This document shows, piece by piece, positions 14,197 to 23,585 of a stretch of 47,460 nt of DNA. The DNA is from an uncultured Lachnospiraceae bacterium (lineage in GTDB: Bacteria; Bacillota; Clostridia; Lachnospirales; Lachnospiraceae). The stretch covers positions 1 through 47,460 of the forward strand of contig CAKSBI010000017.1 of NCBI GenBank assembly GCA_934437985.1, written 5' to 3'. The first letter of the stretch is position 1. Each line of letters opens with the position of its first letter. The notes under the pieces are model-generated. The model saw nothing but the letters and a program-made list of their open reading frames with translations. It was not told the origin of the DNA and searched no databases. A program made the translations under genes and the position numbers.

Positions 14197-16551
14197 ATGA
14201 ATAAAAAAGCTTTAAACACATTGGAGTATTATAAAATAATAGATGAACTTGAAACCTATGCATCATCTTCCATAGGAAAGGAATACTGCCGTAATACCCT
14301 GCCAATGTCAGATATAGACGAAATTAACCTTGCCGGAACACAGACATCCGACGCTCTTTCAAGAATTTACCGTCACGGTGCACCATCATTCCGGGGGGCA
14401 TATGATATCCGTTCCTCATTTTTAAGACTTGGTATCGGTTCGGTTCTGGGCATAAAAGAACTGCTGCAGGTCAGTTCACTGCTTGGCTGCACCGAATCGG
14501 TACAGGCATATAATGAAGATACAGAGGATTCACTTTCAGATATGTTTAATGAGCTATATCCTCTCCCACATATAAAACGTGACATTGACCGCTGTATCAT
14601 CTCTGAAGACGAGATAAGTGACGATGCAAGCTCCGGTCTCAAGCAGGTACGCCGGGCAATGAAGAACACCAACGACCGCATTCACGAGCAGCTGTCCTCT
14701 ATACTCAACTCTTCAAGAACATTGCTTCAGGATGCACTTATTACCATGCGTAACGGCAGATACTGTCTTCCTGTCAAGGCAGAAAGCCGATCATCATTTC
14801 CGGGCATGGTGCATGACCAGTCATCAACCGGTTCAACCCTCTTCATAGAACCAATGGCTGTCGTTAAGCTCAACAACGAACTTAAAGAGCTTGAGATTAA
14901 GGAACACGAGGAGATAGAAAAGGTTCTGGCCACATTAAGCAACATGGCAGCCGGTGAAAGCAGCATTATCCTTAACAACCTGAAAGTCCTTGGCAGGCTT
15001 GATTATATATTTGCAAAAGGTCAGCTTGCAAAATACATGAAAGCGACTAAGCCTGTATTTAACACACGCGGATACATTAATCTCAGGCAGGCACGCCATC
15101 CGCTTATTGACGCAAAGAAGGTTGTGCCTATTGACGTATATATTGGAGATAAGTTCAGGCATCTTATCATTACCGGTCCTAATACCGGTGGCAAGACCGT
15201 AACGCTTAAGACTGTAGGTCTGCTTACGCTTCTCGGGCAGGCAGGACTCCATATTCCTGCACTGGATAACTCAGAATTATCCGTATTTGACGAAGTACTT
15301 GCAGATATCGGTGATGAACAGAGCATTGAGCAGAGCCTCAGTACATTTTCAGCACACATGACTAATATAGTTGAGATACTGAAGGTGGCTAACGAACGTT
15401 CGCTCGTTTTATTTGATGAACTGGGTGCCGGTACTGACCCGGAAGAGGGTGCCGCCCTCGCAATATCCATTCTGTCAGACCTTCTTGCAAAAAATATAAC
15501 TGCACTTGCAACTACCCACTACAGCGAGCTTAAGTTATATGCACTGTCAACGGACAATGTTGAAAATGCAAGCTGTGAATTCAATGTCGAGACACTTCGC
15601 CCTACCTATCATCTTCTTATAGGAATACCTGGTAAGAGTAATGCGTTTGCAATATCCGGCAAGCTCGGGCTTCCGTCCTATATTATTGAAGATGCCGATT
15701 CACGGATTGACAGTGACAACAGACAATTTGAAGATGTCCTGAGCGATATTGAAGCAAACCGTATAGATATTGAGAAGCAGTTAGAAGAGATAGCAGCCGC
15801 CAAAAAGGATGCCGAAGAATTAAGACGGAAGCTTAAGGAGAAAAATGACCGTATTGATAAAGCAAAAGACAAGATTTTAAGACGTGCCAATGAAGAAGCC
15901 CGTGATATTCTTCAAAAAGCAAAGGATGAAGCTGATGCCGCCATCAGACAGGCCAACAAGCTTATGAAGAGCTCAGGAAGCACACGCGAGATGGAGCTTA
16001 CAAGAAGCAGACTTGGAAAAAATATCGCCGGCAGGGATTCTGCCCTTGCAGAAAAGACCAGGAAGAAAAAGCACAAAAAGGTCGATGCAGGCAAGCTGCA
16101 TATAGGTGATGCCGTCCATGTTATATCACTCGGCCTTGACGGAACACTCACATCACTTCCTGATTCAAGCGGAATGGTCGGCGTACAGATGGGAATTTTA
16201 AGTTCAAATGTCAGTATTAATGATATAACATTTACAGCTGCCGGGCCAAAGCCTGAGGAAGAAAGCCGTGTCAAAGCGTCCGGATACAAGCTTAACAAAG
16301 CAGCAAGCATCCGCCCTGAGCTTAACCTGATAGGAGAAAAGGTGGCAGACGCCCTGCCAATCCTTGATAAGTATCTTGATGATGCATACCTGTCACATCT
16401 TGCACAGGTAACTATCATCCACGGCCGTGGAACAGGCGCCCTGCGCAATGCAATACATTCCCACCTTAAGAATGTAAGCTATGTTAAGTCATTCCGTACA
16501 GGCGAATATGGTGAAGGTGACCATGGTGTAACTATTGTAGAATTCAGATAA
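14197..16551 (+). CDS. mutS2: MutS2 family ATPase with C-terminal Smr endonuclease domain
   Basis: This 784-residue protein has MutS-type core and clamp helices, then the ABC-type ATPase with Walker A GPNTGGKTVTLKT near residue 328, Walker B LVLFDELGAGTDPEEG, and the TTHYSELK switch. A long charged coiled coil follows (about 500-620), then a KOW-like linker, and a Smr domain (about 705-784) with the IHGRGTGALR motif. Bacterial MutS2 does not repair mismatches; it limits homologous recombination and rescues collided ribosomes by splitting them. The N-terminus MNKKALNTLEYYKI is typical. It heads an operon with the two-component pair downstream. Confidence 0.95.
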   Translation: MNKKALNTLEYYKIIDELETYASSSIGKEYCRNTLPMSDIDEINLAGTQTSDALSRIYRHGAPSFRGAYDIRSSFLRLGIGSVLGIKELLQVSSLLGCTESVQAYNEDTEDSLSDMFNELYPLPHIKRDIDRCIISEDEISDDASSGLKQVRRAMKNTNDRIHEQLSSILNSSRTLLQDALITMRNGRYCLPVKAESRSSFPGMVHDQSSTGSTLFIEPMAVVKLNNELKELEIKEHEEIEKVLATLSNMAAGESSIILNNLKVLGRLDYIFAKGQLAKYMKATKPVFNTRGYINLRQARHPLIDAKKVVPIDVYIGDKFRHLIITGPNTGGKTVTLKTVGLLTLLGQAGLHIPALDNSELSVFDEVLADIGDEQSIEQSLSTFSAHMTNIVEILKVANERSLVLFDELGAGTDPEEGAALAISILSDLLAKNITALATTHYSELKLYALSTDNVENASCEFNVETLRPTYHLLIGIPGKSNAFAISGKLGLPSYIIEDADSRIDSDNRQFEDVLSDIEANRIDIEKQLEEIAAAKKDAEELRRKLKEKNDRIDKAKDKILRRANEEARDILQKAKDEADAAIRQANKLMKSSGSTREMELTRSRLGKNIAGRDSALAEKTRKKKHKKVDAGKLHIGDAVHVISLGLDGTLTSLPDSSGMVGVQMGILSSNVSINDITFTAAGPKPEEESRVKASGYKLNKAASIRPELNLIGEKVADALPILDKYLDDAYLSHLAQVTIIHGRGTGALRNAIHSHLKNVSYVKSFRTGEYGEGDHGVTIVEFR

Positions 16552-16580
16552 CTTACTTACTGAACATTGGGGGAAATAAC

Positions 16581-17291
16581 ATGTCAGAAAAACAGAGAAT
16601 ACTTATTGTTGATGATGATGCTAATATTGCAGAACTTATAGCTCTGTATCTTACAAAGGAATGCTTTGATACAAAGATGGTCAGTGATGGAGAAGCGGCA
16701 CTCGCCGACTTTCAGGAATACAATCCTGACCTGATACTGCTTGATCTTATGCTTCCCGGAATCGACGGCTATGAAGTGTGCCGTGAGATCAGAAAGACCT
16801 CACAGGTTCCTATCATTATGCTGTCCGCCAAAGGCGAGGTATTCGACAGGGTACTGGGGCTTGAGCTTGGTGCAGATGATTACATAATCAAACCATTTGA
16901 CCCGAAGGAGCTTGTTGCACGTACCAAAGCAGTCCTGCGGCGTTTCCGCACTGCCTCTGCCCAGCCAGAGACATCTGATGCTTCTCAGGATAAGGTTGTA
17001 AGATATCCTGACCTGATAATTAACCTGTCAAACTATTCCGTAACGTATTACGATAAAAATGTTGAAATGCCTCCAAAGGAGCTTGAATTACTTTACTTTC
17101 TTGCTTCCAATCCAAACCAGGTATTCAACCGTGAGCAGCTCCTTGACCATATATGGGGCTATGAATACGTAGTTGATACACGTACTGTCGATGTCCACAT
17201 TAAGCGTCTCCGTGAAAAGATTAAAGACCATGAGGCCTGGAGTATATCAACCGTGTGGGGTATAGGCTATAAGTTTAACGTCAAAAGATAG
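16581..17291 (+). CDS. OmpR-family response regulator
   Basis: The 236-residue protein has a receiver domain with acidic pocket DDD at 11-13 and phospho-acceptor Asp55 (LLDLMLPG), the Thr/Ser and Lys positions of the usual pattern (IIMLSAKGE; YIIKPFDPKEL), and a winged-helix DNA-binding domain (about 135-236, ending DVHIKRLREKI...WGIGYKF). The ribosome site GGGGGA lies before the ATG. It follows mutS2 by 29 bases and precedes its kinase by 12 bases. The closest well-known relatives in layout are PhoP/ResD/WalR-type regulators, but the target genes cannot be told. Confidence 0.93.
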   Translation: MSEKQRILIVDDDANIAELIALYLTKECFDTKMVSDGEAALADFQEYNPDLILLDLMLPGIDGYEVCREIRKTSQVPIIMLSAKGEVFDRVLGLELGADDYIIKPFDPKELVARTKAVLRRFRTASAQPETSDASQDKVVRYPDLIINLSNYSVTYYDKNVEMPPKELELLYFLASNPNQVFNREQLLDHIWGYEYVVDTRTVDVHIKRLREKIKDHEAWSISTVWGIGYKFNVKR

Positions 17292-17303
17292 GAGTCAGCC
17301 GCT

Positions 17304-18713
17304 ATGAAGATCTTCAACATGAAACTGTCATTAAAACTGGCAGCCTGCTGTACATTTACACTCATCCTTATCATATTTGGGTGGTCTGTTGGAGGTACCC
17401 ATCTGTTAAAACATCAGCTGATAAAAGAAGACAGCCGTAATATATATGAAGAGATTAAGCTTATATCAGAAGAATACATGGCCGGCACATTCAGTAATTC
17501 ACTGACCAACGATAACCTTAACAAACACATTTCCATAGTAAGTAATTATATCAATTCACGTATCCTGATAGTCCGCAGGGATGGTCTGATCATCTATGAC
17601 ACAGACAATTCCATTAATGGAAACCTGTTTGACTATAATACAGATATAGTAACTCAGAGTGTTATCAATAAGACCACCATTCCCGGTCTTATTGATGAAC
17701 CCTTTTTATCTGTCTCATTTCCCATATCATATAACATGAGTGTACGTGGCTACATAATAGCAATAAAATCCCATAAAATATTATACAAGGCTGCCGATAG
17801 TATGAATATTGCTTACTGGCCGTATGTATTATCACTCAGCATATCAGCCATACTTATTTACTTACTGCTATACCTCATGGTGTGCATACCACTTAACCGC
17901 ACGATCAGGGCTGCCAGGGAATTCAGTAACCGTAACTTTGAATATGACTATTCAATACCTGCCTTTGATGAATTCAGGGAGCTTCATGATACACTTATAT
18001 GCATGGCAACAGATCTTAACAGCCTTGAAGAGGATCAGAAAAAGTTTATCTCCAACATATCACATGACTTCCGCTCACCGCTTACATCAATACGCGGTTA
18101 TGCCGAAGCAATGATCGACGGAACGATACCGCCTGAACTACACGAAAAGTATATTAATATCATCCTGTTCGAGACAGAGCGCCTTACGAAGCTTACAGGC
18201 AACCTGTTAACACTTGGAACTATGGACAGCCGGGCATCCAGACTTGACATAGCAGAATTTGACATTAATAGGATAATCAAACAGATATCCCTTTCATTTG
18301 AGGGAACATGTACAAAAAAACAGATTAAGATTAAGCTTATATTTGATGAACCGGAAACTATAGTAACCGCCGATATTGGCAAAATACAACAGGTGCTGTA
18401 CAACCTGACCGACAACGCCATCAAGTTCAGCAAACCATCCTCAACAATACAGATATCTACAAAGGTTAAGAATGACAAGGTATTCGTCTCCGTCAAAGAC
18501 AATGGTATTGGAATTCCGAAGGATTCTCTCGGTAAAATATGGGAGAGATTCTATAAAACTGACCTTTCGCGTGGCAAAGACAAAAAAGGGACCGGCCTCG
18601 GTCTCTCAATTGTCAAAGATGTGATTAATGCCCACGGTGAGAATATTAATGTAACCAGTACCGTTGATGTTGGTACTGAATTCACTTTTACATTACCACT
18701 TAAGCCTGTGTAA
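17304..18713 (+). CDS. Membrane sensor histidine kinase
   Basis: The 469 residues contain two membrane segments (about 10-32 and 172-195) that enclose an extracellular sensing domain of about 140 residues, a HAMP domain (about 196-245), a dimerisation domain with phospho-acceptor His254 (SHDFRSPLTSIRGYAEAM), and a HATPase domain with N box DNAIKFS, G1 VKDNGIGIP, F box and G2 GTGLGLSIV. It phosphorylates the regulator encoded 12 bases upstream. AGGAG sits nine bases before the ATG. Its last 21 bases overlap the convergent trmL gene. The ligand is unknown. Confidence 0.93.
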   Translation: MKIFNMKLSLKLAACCTFTLILIIFGWSVGGTHLLKHQLIKEDSRNIYEEIKLISEEYMAGTFSNSLTNDNLNKHISIVSNYINSRILIVRRDGLIIYDTDNSINGNLFDYNTDIVTQSVINKTTIPGLIDEPFLSVSFPISYNMSVRGYIIAIKSHKILYKAADSMNIAYWPYVLSLSISAILIYLLLYLMVCIPLNRTIRAAREFSNRNFEYDYSIPAFDEFRELHDTLICMATDLNSLEEDQKKFISNISHDFRSPLTSIRGYAEAMIDGTIPPELHEKYINIILFETERLTKLTGNLLTLGTMDSRASRLDIAEFDINRIIKQISLSFEGTCTKKQIKIKLIFDEPETIVTADIGKIQQVLYNLTDNAIKFSKPSSTIQISTKVKNDKVFVSVKDNGIGIPKDSLGKIWERFYKTDLSRGKDKKGTGLGLSIVKDVINAHGENINVTSTVDVGTEFTFTLPLKPV

Positions 18714-19181
18714 CTCTCCCTCACAGTTCATTCCCGAAAAATTATGCTGACGCAATGCCTCATATAATATTATTGCTGCTGAATTACTGAGATTAAGCGA
18801 TCTTGTATCTCCAAGCATCGGTATCCGTACACAGTTATCCCTGTTATCAACAAGTATCTCTTCCGGAATACCGGCACTCTCCTTACCAAACATAATAAAA
18901 CAGTCATCATCATACTGCACATCCGTATAAGTCTTCTTCGCCTTAGTTGTTGCCATATATATTCTGGCATCAGGGTTCTTCTCAAGGAAATCCCTGTAAG
19001 AAATGTATGTCTTAAGCTTAAGCTTTGGCCAGTAGTCAAGCCCTGCAGCTTTAACAGACTTATCATCGATCTTAAAACCTAACGGCTCAATAAGATGAAG
19101 ACATGTGTCAGTTGCAACACATGTCCTTCCTATATTACCTGTATTCTGCGGAATCTCCGGTTCTAACAGAACAATATTCAT
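18693..19181 (-). CDS. trmL: tRNA (cytidine/uridine-34 2'-O)-methyltransferase TrmL
   Basis: A SPOUT-class enzyme of 162 residues, the usual length of TrmL. It begins MNIVLLEPEIPQNTGNIGR, and has the knot motifs IMFGKESAGIPEE and RIPMLGDTRSLNLSNSAAI that form the SAM site. It methylates the ribose of the wobble base of certain leucine tRNAs. The gene converges with and overlaps the histidine kinase end by 21 bases. AAAGGAG lies 12 bases upstream of the ATG. Confidence 0.93.
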   Translation of the reverse strand: MNIVLLEPEIPQNTGNIGRTCVATDTCLHLIEPLGFKIDDKSVKAAGLDYWPKLKLKTYISYRDFLEKNPDARIYMATTKAKKTYTDVQYDDDCFIMFGKESAGIPEEILVDNRDNCVRIPMLGDTRSLNLSNSAAIILYEALRQHNFSGMNCEGELHRLKW

Positions 19182-19232
19182 AATTAATACAATCTCCTTT
19201 AAGCTGACCCTCAGACAGATCAGTAATCATAT

Positions 19233-19706
19233 CTAACTCTTGATTGAAAGATGCATCTCTATCCTCTTGGTACCACCATCATAAAGAAGCGGCACGCACA
19301 GGTTCTTAGTAAAATTATTCATAAACTCTACATTACCATGCGAAAGGGTTGGCGGCGTAATATCGATCCCAATTCCACCAGCAGCAAACAGGGTAGCTGC
19401 GTTACCCAATATCATATTGCCAAGCTCGCATAAAGCACTGCAGGACATTTCATCCATCCTGGTAACAGGCGTCATACACATCTTAGCCGCAACATCAAGA
19501 GCAGCATCCCTGTTAAAGCATATAAGAACCTGCCCCTTAAGTTCCCCGGTCAGACCTATAATTATTACCCAGTCATTATCAGAAAAGGAAGCATCTCTCA
19601 TATATGGCTTTCCTATCTGGATATCTGACAGCATGCAGCAGTTCTGAAGCACACTTGAGGCAGACCTAAGGAACGTATTAACATGATTTGCATTAATTGT
19701 AGCCAT
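19233..19706 (-). CDS. CheX-like chemotaxis phosphatase-family protein
   Basis: GGGAGG seven bases upstream sets the start at 19706, giving 157 residues. The CheC/CheX/FliY signature SxxxExxN is present as Ser90-Glu94-Asn97 (SALCELGNMILGNA), with the conserved Pro about 15 residues later (IDITPPTLSHG). In CheX these Glu and Asn residues dephosphorylate CheY-P. Only one such motif is present, as in CheX. No other chemotaxis gene is close, so the partner may be a stand-alone receiver protein, or the protein may work with flagellar genes elsewhere. Confidence 0.8.
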   Translation of the reverse strand: MATINANHVNTFLRSASSVLQNCCMLSDIQIGKPYMRDASFSDNDWVIIIGLTGELKGQVLICFNRDAALDVAAKMCMTPVTRMDEMSCSALCELGNMILGNAATLFAAGGIGIDITPPTLSHGNVEFMNNFTKNLCVPLLYDGGTKRIEMHLSIKS

Positions 19707-19834
19707 ACAATAACCTCCCAAAAATACTATATTAACCAACAGTGTCATAATAAATATTGTAACATACCGGGTTACTCATTAGCAAGACCCGACAGCCGGT
19801 TTACAGCGTAAAAAATCTGTTAATCAATAACTCA

Positions 19835-20350
19835 TTATACAAGCTTCCCCAGCTCGTCAGCAATCCTGGATTCAAGATACCTTACTTCATTATCATTAAT
19901 TATTATCTTATCATTATTATCTGTAGTACATCCGATAACTGCGGCATGAACCCCTGCATCCCCAAGCAGTCTTACAAGCTCATTACCATGTGCTGATATG
20001 ATAAGCATTGTTCCGGTACTGTTAAGCATATACGGATTAATATCATATACTTCACATACTTCAATAGTCTCCTGTCTTATACTGACCAGGTCAAGCCATA
20101 CGGATACACCTGTATTTTCACTGTCAGCCATATCCCTCAACGCCTTAAATACTCCGCCTTCAGACACTTGCCATATGCAGTCAGCATACGTATCTGCCAT
20201 CTGTGGGACAAGGGCTTCGGCGGCTGCATACGAACTGTCATAATATTCCTGAATTCTGTTAATTATAGACACTGGCAGCTTTGTTGCAAGCTCACTGCCT
20301 CGTTTGCATGCAATTACCGCAGCCCCATAATCCGCTGCATATCCTGTCAT
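19835..20350 (-). CDS. HypE/AIR-synthase C-terminal-domain protein lacking the ATP-binding half
   Basis: The ATG at 20350 has AAGGA seven bases upstream; an ATG at 20374 is possible. The 171 residues match only the C-terminal domain of PurM/HypE-type proteins: VSEGGVFKALRDMADSENTG, an IRQETIEVCEVYDINPYML stretch, GTMLIISAHGNELV, and the closing EVRYLESRIADEL. The N-terminal half that carries the metal-ATP site is missing, and nothing upstream supplies it, since VanW ends 32 bases away. It may be a regulator or remnant rather than an enzyme. It is probably transcribed with the VanW gene. Confidence 0.65.
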   Translation of the reverse strand: MTGYAADYGAAVIACKRGSELATKLPVSIINRIQEYYDSSYAAAEALVPQMADTYADCIWQVSEGGVFKALRDMADSENTGVSVWLDLVSIRQETIEVCEVYDINPYMLNSTGTMLIISAHGNELVRLLGDAGVHAAVIGCTTDNNDKIIINDNEVRYLESRIADELGKLV

Positions 20351-20382
20351 AATAATATCCTTACAGTAATACATAATCAGGC

Positions 20383-22026
20383 TTACCCCTCTGCCGCAGG
20401 TTCCGGAGTAACCTCAGCTTCCGGCTCCGGTGCCTGGGTTGGCTCTGCCGGCGCTTCTGTAGCAGCCGGTCTGTCTGTATCCGTCTTGTTATCAGTTTTA
20501 TTGCTATTGTCAGCAGCATCGGCGTTGTCAGACTTATTCTGGTCTTTATCTTTGTTCTTGTCGCCGTCCTTATTCTTATCTTTAGCTTTGTCCTTGTCCT
20601 TATCCTTATCTTTGTCATCAGCCTTCCCGGTTCCAATAGTCACATGCTTTGGCTCAGCATTATACTTGCTGTAGTTAACCTTGTCCCTCGAAACCTGGAC
20701 GCCATTCTCATACACAATCTTATAGAGATTGGCTACATATCCCACATGAGCCTGCTGAGTAACCTTCTGATATCCTTCAGGCTGTGTCGGATCCTTAGTG
20801 ACAATATCTGCCCCTGGCTCAATAGTCTCAACCTTTTCAGACTCAAACTTGATCGTTCTGCCTGACGGTCTTGTTTCTTGTCCATATATTGTAAATGTTA
20901 TAACGCCGCCATATACACTTCCCTGTATATATACAGGCACGTCAGTATTATTACTAAACTTAAGATCCTTATAATCACCTGCGATTGCGGCATCCATAGA
21001 TGGACTGACATAAGACACAACCATTGAATGCGGCTGTCTCTGCACTACCTCAAGCTCAGCAAGAAGCACAGCATTATAAAGAGTTGTCGATACCTGGCAT
21101 ACCCCGCCGCCAAGACTGTCAACCACCTGTCCGTCAGCATATGAAGGTGCTGCCCTGTAACCATTATCCTCACTAAGCGGGTATATCGTGTCTGCAACAG
21201 AAAATGTCTGTCCCGGGTACAGAACCGTACCATCTATAAAGCCTGCCGCATTTGACAGATTAGCAGTTCTGTCCGTCTGTGATGCCTGGAATGTTGTTGA
21301 AAACTTTCCCAGGACATCCTTACACTTCGCCATATCCTTAGATGTATATTCAGGATCCTTTTCAGTAATCACGGCAGTCACATTAATTACATTATCATTA
21401 ATAACAGAAGAATTAACAGCATTAATAAGCTCTGTCCTCGTAGCTTCCGTATCTACAAGCTTACCAACCCTTCCACGCCTGATCGAAAACTCACCGTTAA
21501 CTCTCTTAAGCTTTGCATTCTTAGGTTTCACTTCATACTCTGCACACTGGTTCTCGACAAATTGCTCAAATACAGTCTTATCTATATCAAATGTAAGACT
21601 TACCTTTTCCTGCTTCCCGGCTTCAAATGCAGCTTTAACAGCCGCATCTGTATTACATATAAACCCCACACTTCCAAGGTCTGTTGTCAGCATATTGTCG
21701 TTAACCGTCACAGTAACCTGCCTGGATGACAGTGATGCCACATAATCCGCAACTGCATCACTTGCCTCCCCATAATCCATCCCACCAACAGCTAATCCAT
21801 CGATATATACATTATCCTCAATAGTACCCTGTTCCTCCTGTACTACGTTGGTTGAACTGTTATTCCCGGATGAACCGCTGCCATCTCCTGTAATAACATT
21901 TTTAACCAGTAAGATTACTGCTATAAGAACGATTACAGAAACACCGGCTCCCGTACCAATTATAATTCTTCTTCTTTTTCTAAGCGCACGTTCCCTGCTC
22001 CGTCTTCTATAACTATATTCCGTCAT
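20383..22026 (-). CDS. VanW-family envelope protein (YoaR type) with Lys/Asp-rich tail
   Basis: AAGGAG nine bases upstream selects the ATG at 22026 (547 residues). A basic N-terminus precedes one membrane helix (about 20-42). Outside it are YoaR-type putative peptidoglycan-binding domains (YIDGLAVGGMDYGEASDAV) and the VanW domain (FSTTFQASQTDRTANLSNAAG, VLYPGQTFSVADTI, DSLGGGVCQVSTTLYNA). A G5-like beta region and about 75 residues of Lys/Asp repeats and Ala/Pro/Glu-rich sequence follow. VanW proteins occur in glycopeptide resistance clusters, but their reaction is unproven and no other van gene is present. The tail may thread the wall. Confidence 0.85.
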   Translation of the reverse strand: MTEYSYRRRSRERALRKRRRIIIGTGAGVSVIVLIAVILLVKNVITGDGSGSSGNNSSTNVVQEEQGTIEDNVYIDGLAVGGMDYGEASDAVADYVASLSSRQVTVTVNDNMLTTDLGSVGFICNTDAAVKAAFEAGKQEKVSLTFDIDKTVFEQFVENQCAEYEVKPKNAKLKRVNGEFSIRRGRVGKLVDTEATRTELINAVNSSVINDNVINVTAVITEKDPEYTSKDMAKCKDVLGKFSTTFQASQTDRTANLSNAAGFIDGTVLYPGQTFSVADTIYPLSEDNGYRAAPSYADGQVVDSLGGGVCQVSTTLYNAVLLAELEVVQRQPHSMVVSYVSPSMDAAIAGDYKDLKFSNNTDVPVYIQGSVYGGVITFTIYGQETRPSGRTIKFESEKVETIEPGADIVTKDPTQPEGYQKVTQQAHVGYVANLYKIVYENGVQVSRDKVNYSKYNAEPKHVTIGTGKADDKDKDKDKDKAKDKNKDGDKNKDKDQNKSDNADAADNSNKTDNKTDTDRPAATEAPAEPTQAPEPEAEVTPEPAAEG

Positions 22027-22087
22027 CTCGCAACGCTCCTTATAACCAATAAGTTGAATTGACTTTTCATTACCTGTTGTACTATTA

Positions 22088-22186
22088 TTAGAATACAGTA
22101 ACGAACATTGGTATAACCATTGCAAGTACAAGAATGATACATATTACTGATGCTATTATCTGCTTATTTTTTTTAGTGAATCTCAT
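22088..22186 (-). CDS. 32-residue membrane peptide upstream of the VanW gene
   Basis: A perfect AGGAGG (22194-22199) precedes the ATG at 22186. The product begins with a basic stretch (MRFTKKNKQ) followed by one hydrophobic helix (IIASVICIILVLAMVIPMFV) and a very short tail. The gene ends 61 bases before the VanW start and is likely on the same transcript. Similar tiny basic-plus-helix proteins occur in related bacteria, without a known role. It is too short to be found by ordinary gene callers. Confidence 0.6.
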   Translation of the reverse strand: MRFTKKNKQIIASVICIILVLAMVIPMFVTVF

Positions 22187-22231
22187 TATAATTACCTCCT
22201 GTTATCAACCCATGAAAGGGGATTAATTTAT

Positions 22232-22873
22232 ATGTTAAAATTATTATTATACCTTTTACCATTCATATTGATATGTGTGCTCCGTCTTATAATCAGTCTG
22301 TACAGCAGACCAAAACGCAGCAATAACAACATGGATGACTATCTGGCACGCGAGCGTGATGCCCTGTTTGCACGTAATAAGGATATCTCCGGCCTTCAGC
22401 TATTCACCCCTGACATATCTTCGCTTCCATTTTCAGGAGAAGCTTCTTCAGATGATACCCTGTCTGACCCAAAGCTTACCACACTGGAAGAAACGGTCAT
22501 TGCTTCCTCAAAGGAACCCATGCTGGACCTTCATCATATGTCAAACACTGATATTAAGATTGCCTATGGACCTGCGAACTTCCCTGCATTATCCGGATAT
22601 GACCAAAACTACATGTATTACACCAGGAATGTATTCCAATGGGGGCGTTATCTTTTTGAAAAAAACATGTATGACAAAGCCCGCATTGTCCTTGAGTATA
22701 CCCTTAAGCTGTCAAAGGATATATCCGGTGTATATACAATGCTTGGTAAAATATATCTGTCAGATGGTGATGTCGAACTCATAACCGGCCTGATACACTT
22801 AGCCGGGCAGTCAGACATGATAAGCAAAAACTCAGTCTGTAACAGGCTCCGTGAACTTATCGGCTCATATTAA
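22232..22873 (+). CDS. Membrane-anchored hypothetical protein with TPR-like helices
   Basis: The 213 residues start with one membrane segment (LLLYLLPFILICVLRLIISL), then a basic stop-transfer sequence (YSRPKRSNNN) and an acidic, Ser-rich linker. The C-terminal 75 residues form helices of tetratricopeptide-like spacing (WGRYLFEKNMYDKARIVLEYTL; DISGVYTMLGKIYLSDGD). It probably faces the cytosol as an adaptor (inference). It is divergent from the VanW operon and convergent with nth. No specific family is recognised. Confidence 0.7.
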   Translation: MLKLLLYLLPFILICVLRLIISLYSRPKRSNNNMDDYLARERDALFARNKDISGLQLFTPDISSLPFSGEASSDDTLSDPKLTTLEETVIASSKEPMLDLHHMSNTDIKIAYGPANFPALSGYDQNYMYYTRNVFQWGRYLFEKNMYDKARIVLEYTLKLSKDISGVYTMLGKIYLSDGDVELITGLIHLAGQSDMISKNSVCNRLRELIGSY

Positions 22874-22928
22874 AACCCGTCCGTATAATCACAGAGTGTA
22901 TAAGCATATCTTAATATAATTCATTTTA

Positions 22929-23585
22929 TCAATTATCGCAAGCACTTTTACACAAGTCAGAAAGAAAGCATTCACTGCATTTTGGGCGTCTTGCAATACA
23001 TATAGTCCTGCCATGTGTGATAATCTGCATATTGTACCTTATCCAGTGTTCCTGCGGCAGGCACTTCATGAGATCCTTCTCTATCTTCCCGGGTTCAGTA
23101 TTACCGGTTAACCCAAGCAGCCCCGATATACGCTTAACATGGGTATCTACAACAACGCTTGGTTGTTGCCATATATTGCCGCGTATTACATTGGCTGTTT
23201 TACGGCCTACCCCTGCAAGACTGGTAAGATCCTCTATAGAGGATGGCACTTCACCACCATATTCACTGACAATTCTCCTTGAACACATGATAATGTTCTT
23301 TGCCTTACTTGTATAAAAGCCAAGTGAATGGATTATTGTCTCAACATCGGAGATATCAGCTTCTGCAAGATCCTTCGCCTCAGGATATATCCTGAACAGC
23401 TCCTTTGTAACAGTGTTCACCCTCGCATCCGTACATTGTGCACTAAGTATTGTGGCAATTAACAGCTGCCACGCATTCTGATGCTCAAGATAACATATAA
23501 CATCTGTCCCATAATGATCATCAAGCCTGCCGAGTATATCACGGATTCTCAGCTTTTCTTTTGCCGTTAATCTGGTGTCTGTCAT
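22929..23585 (-). CDS. nth: Endonuclease III (DNA glycosylase/AP lyase)
   Basis: The 218-residue enzyme has the helix-hairpin-helix motif LAGVGRKTANVI with catalytic Lys129, catalytic Asp147 in VVDTHVKRISG, and a C-terminal 4Fe-4S cluster, Cys196-x6-Cys203-x2-Cys206-x5-Cys212, the exact Nth spacing. It removes oxidised pyrimidines and nicks the DNA. It overlaps the galK stop by four bases (ATGA), so it is translated with galactokinase, a pairing with no obvious biochemical sense. Confidence 0.96.
   Translation of the reverse strand: MTDTRLTAKEKLRIRDILGRLDDHYGTDVICYLEHQNAWQLLIATILSAQCTDARVNTVTKELFRIYPEAKDLAEADISDVETIIHSLGFYTSKAKNIIMCSRRIVSEYGGEVPSSIEDLTSLAGVGRKTANVIRGNIWQQPSVVVDTHVKRISGLLGLTGNTEPGKIEKDLMKCLPQEHWIRYNMQIITHGRTICIARRPKCSECFLSDLCKSACDN

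Noticed and set aside
14373..16448. Several long minus-strand frames opposite mutS2
   Set aside because: They are Ser-rich mirror frames of a well-conserved plus-strand gene and lack start signals.
20383..22026. Vancomycin resistance gene cluster
   Set aside because: VanW alone is common in Clostridia; no ligase, dehydrogenase, dipeptidase or VanRS pair is close.
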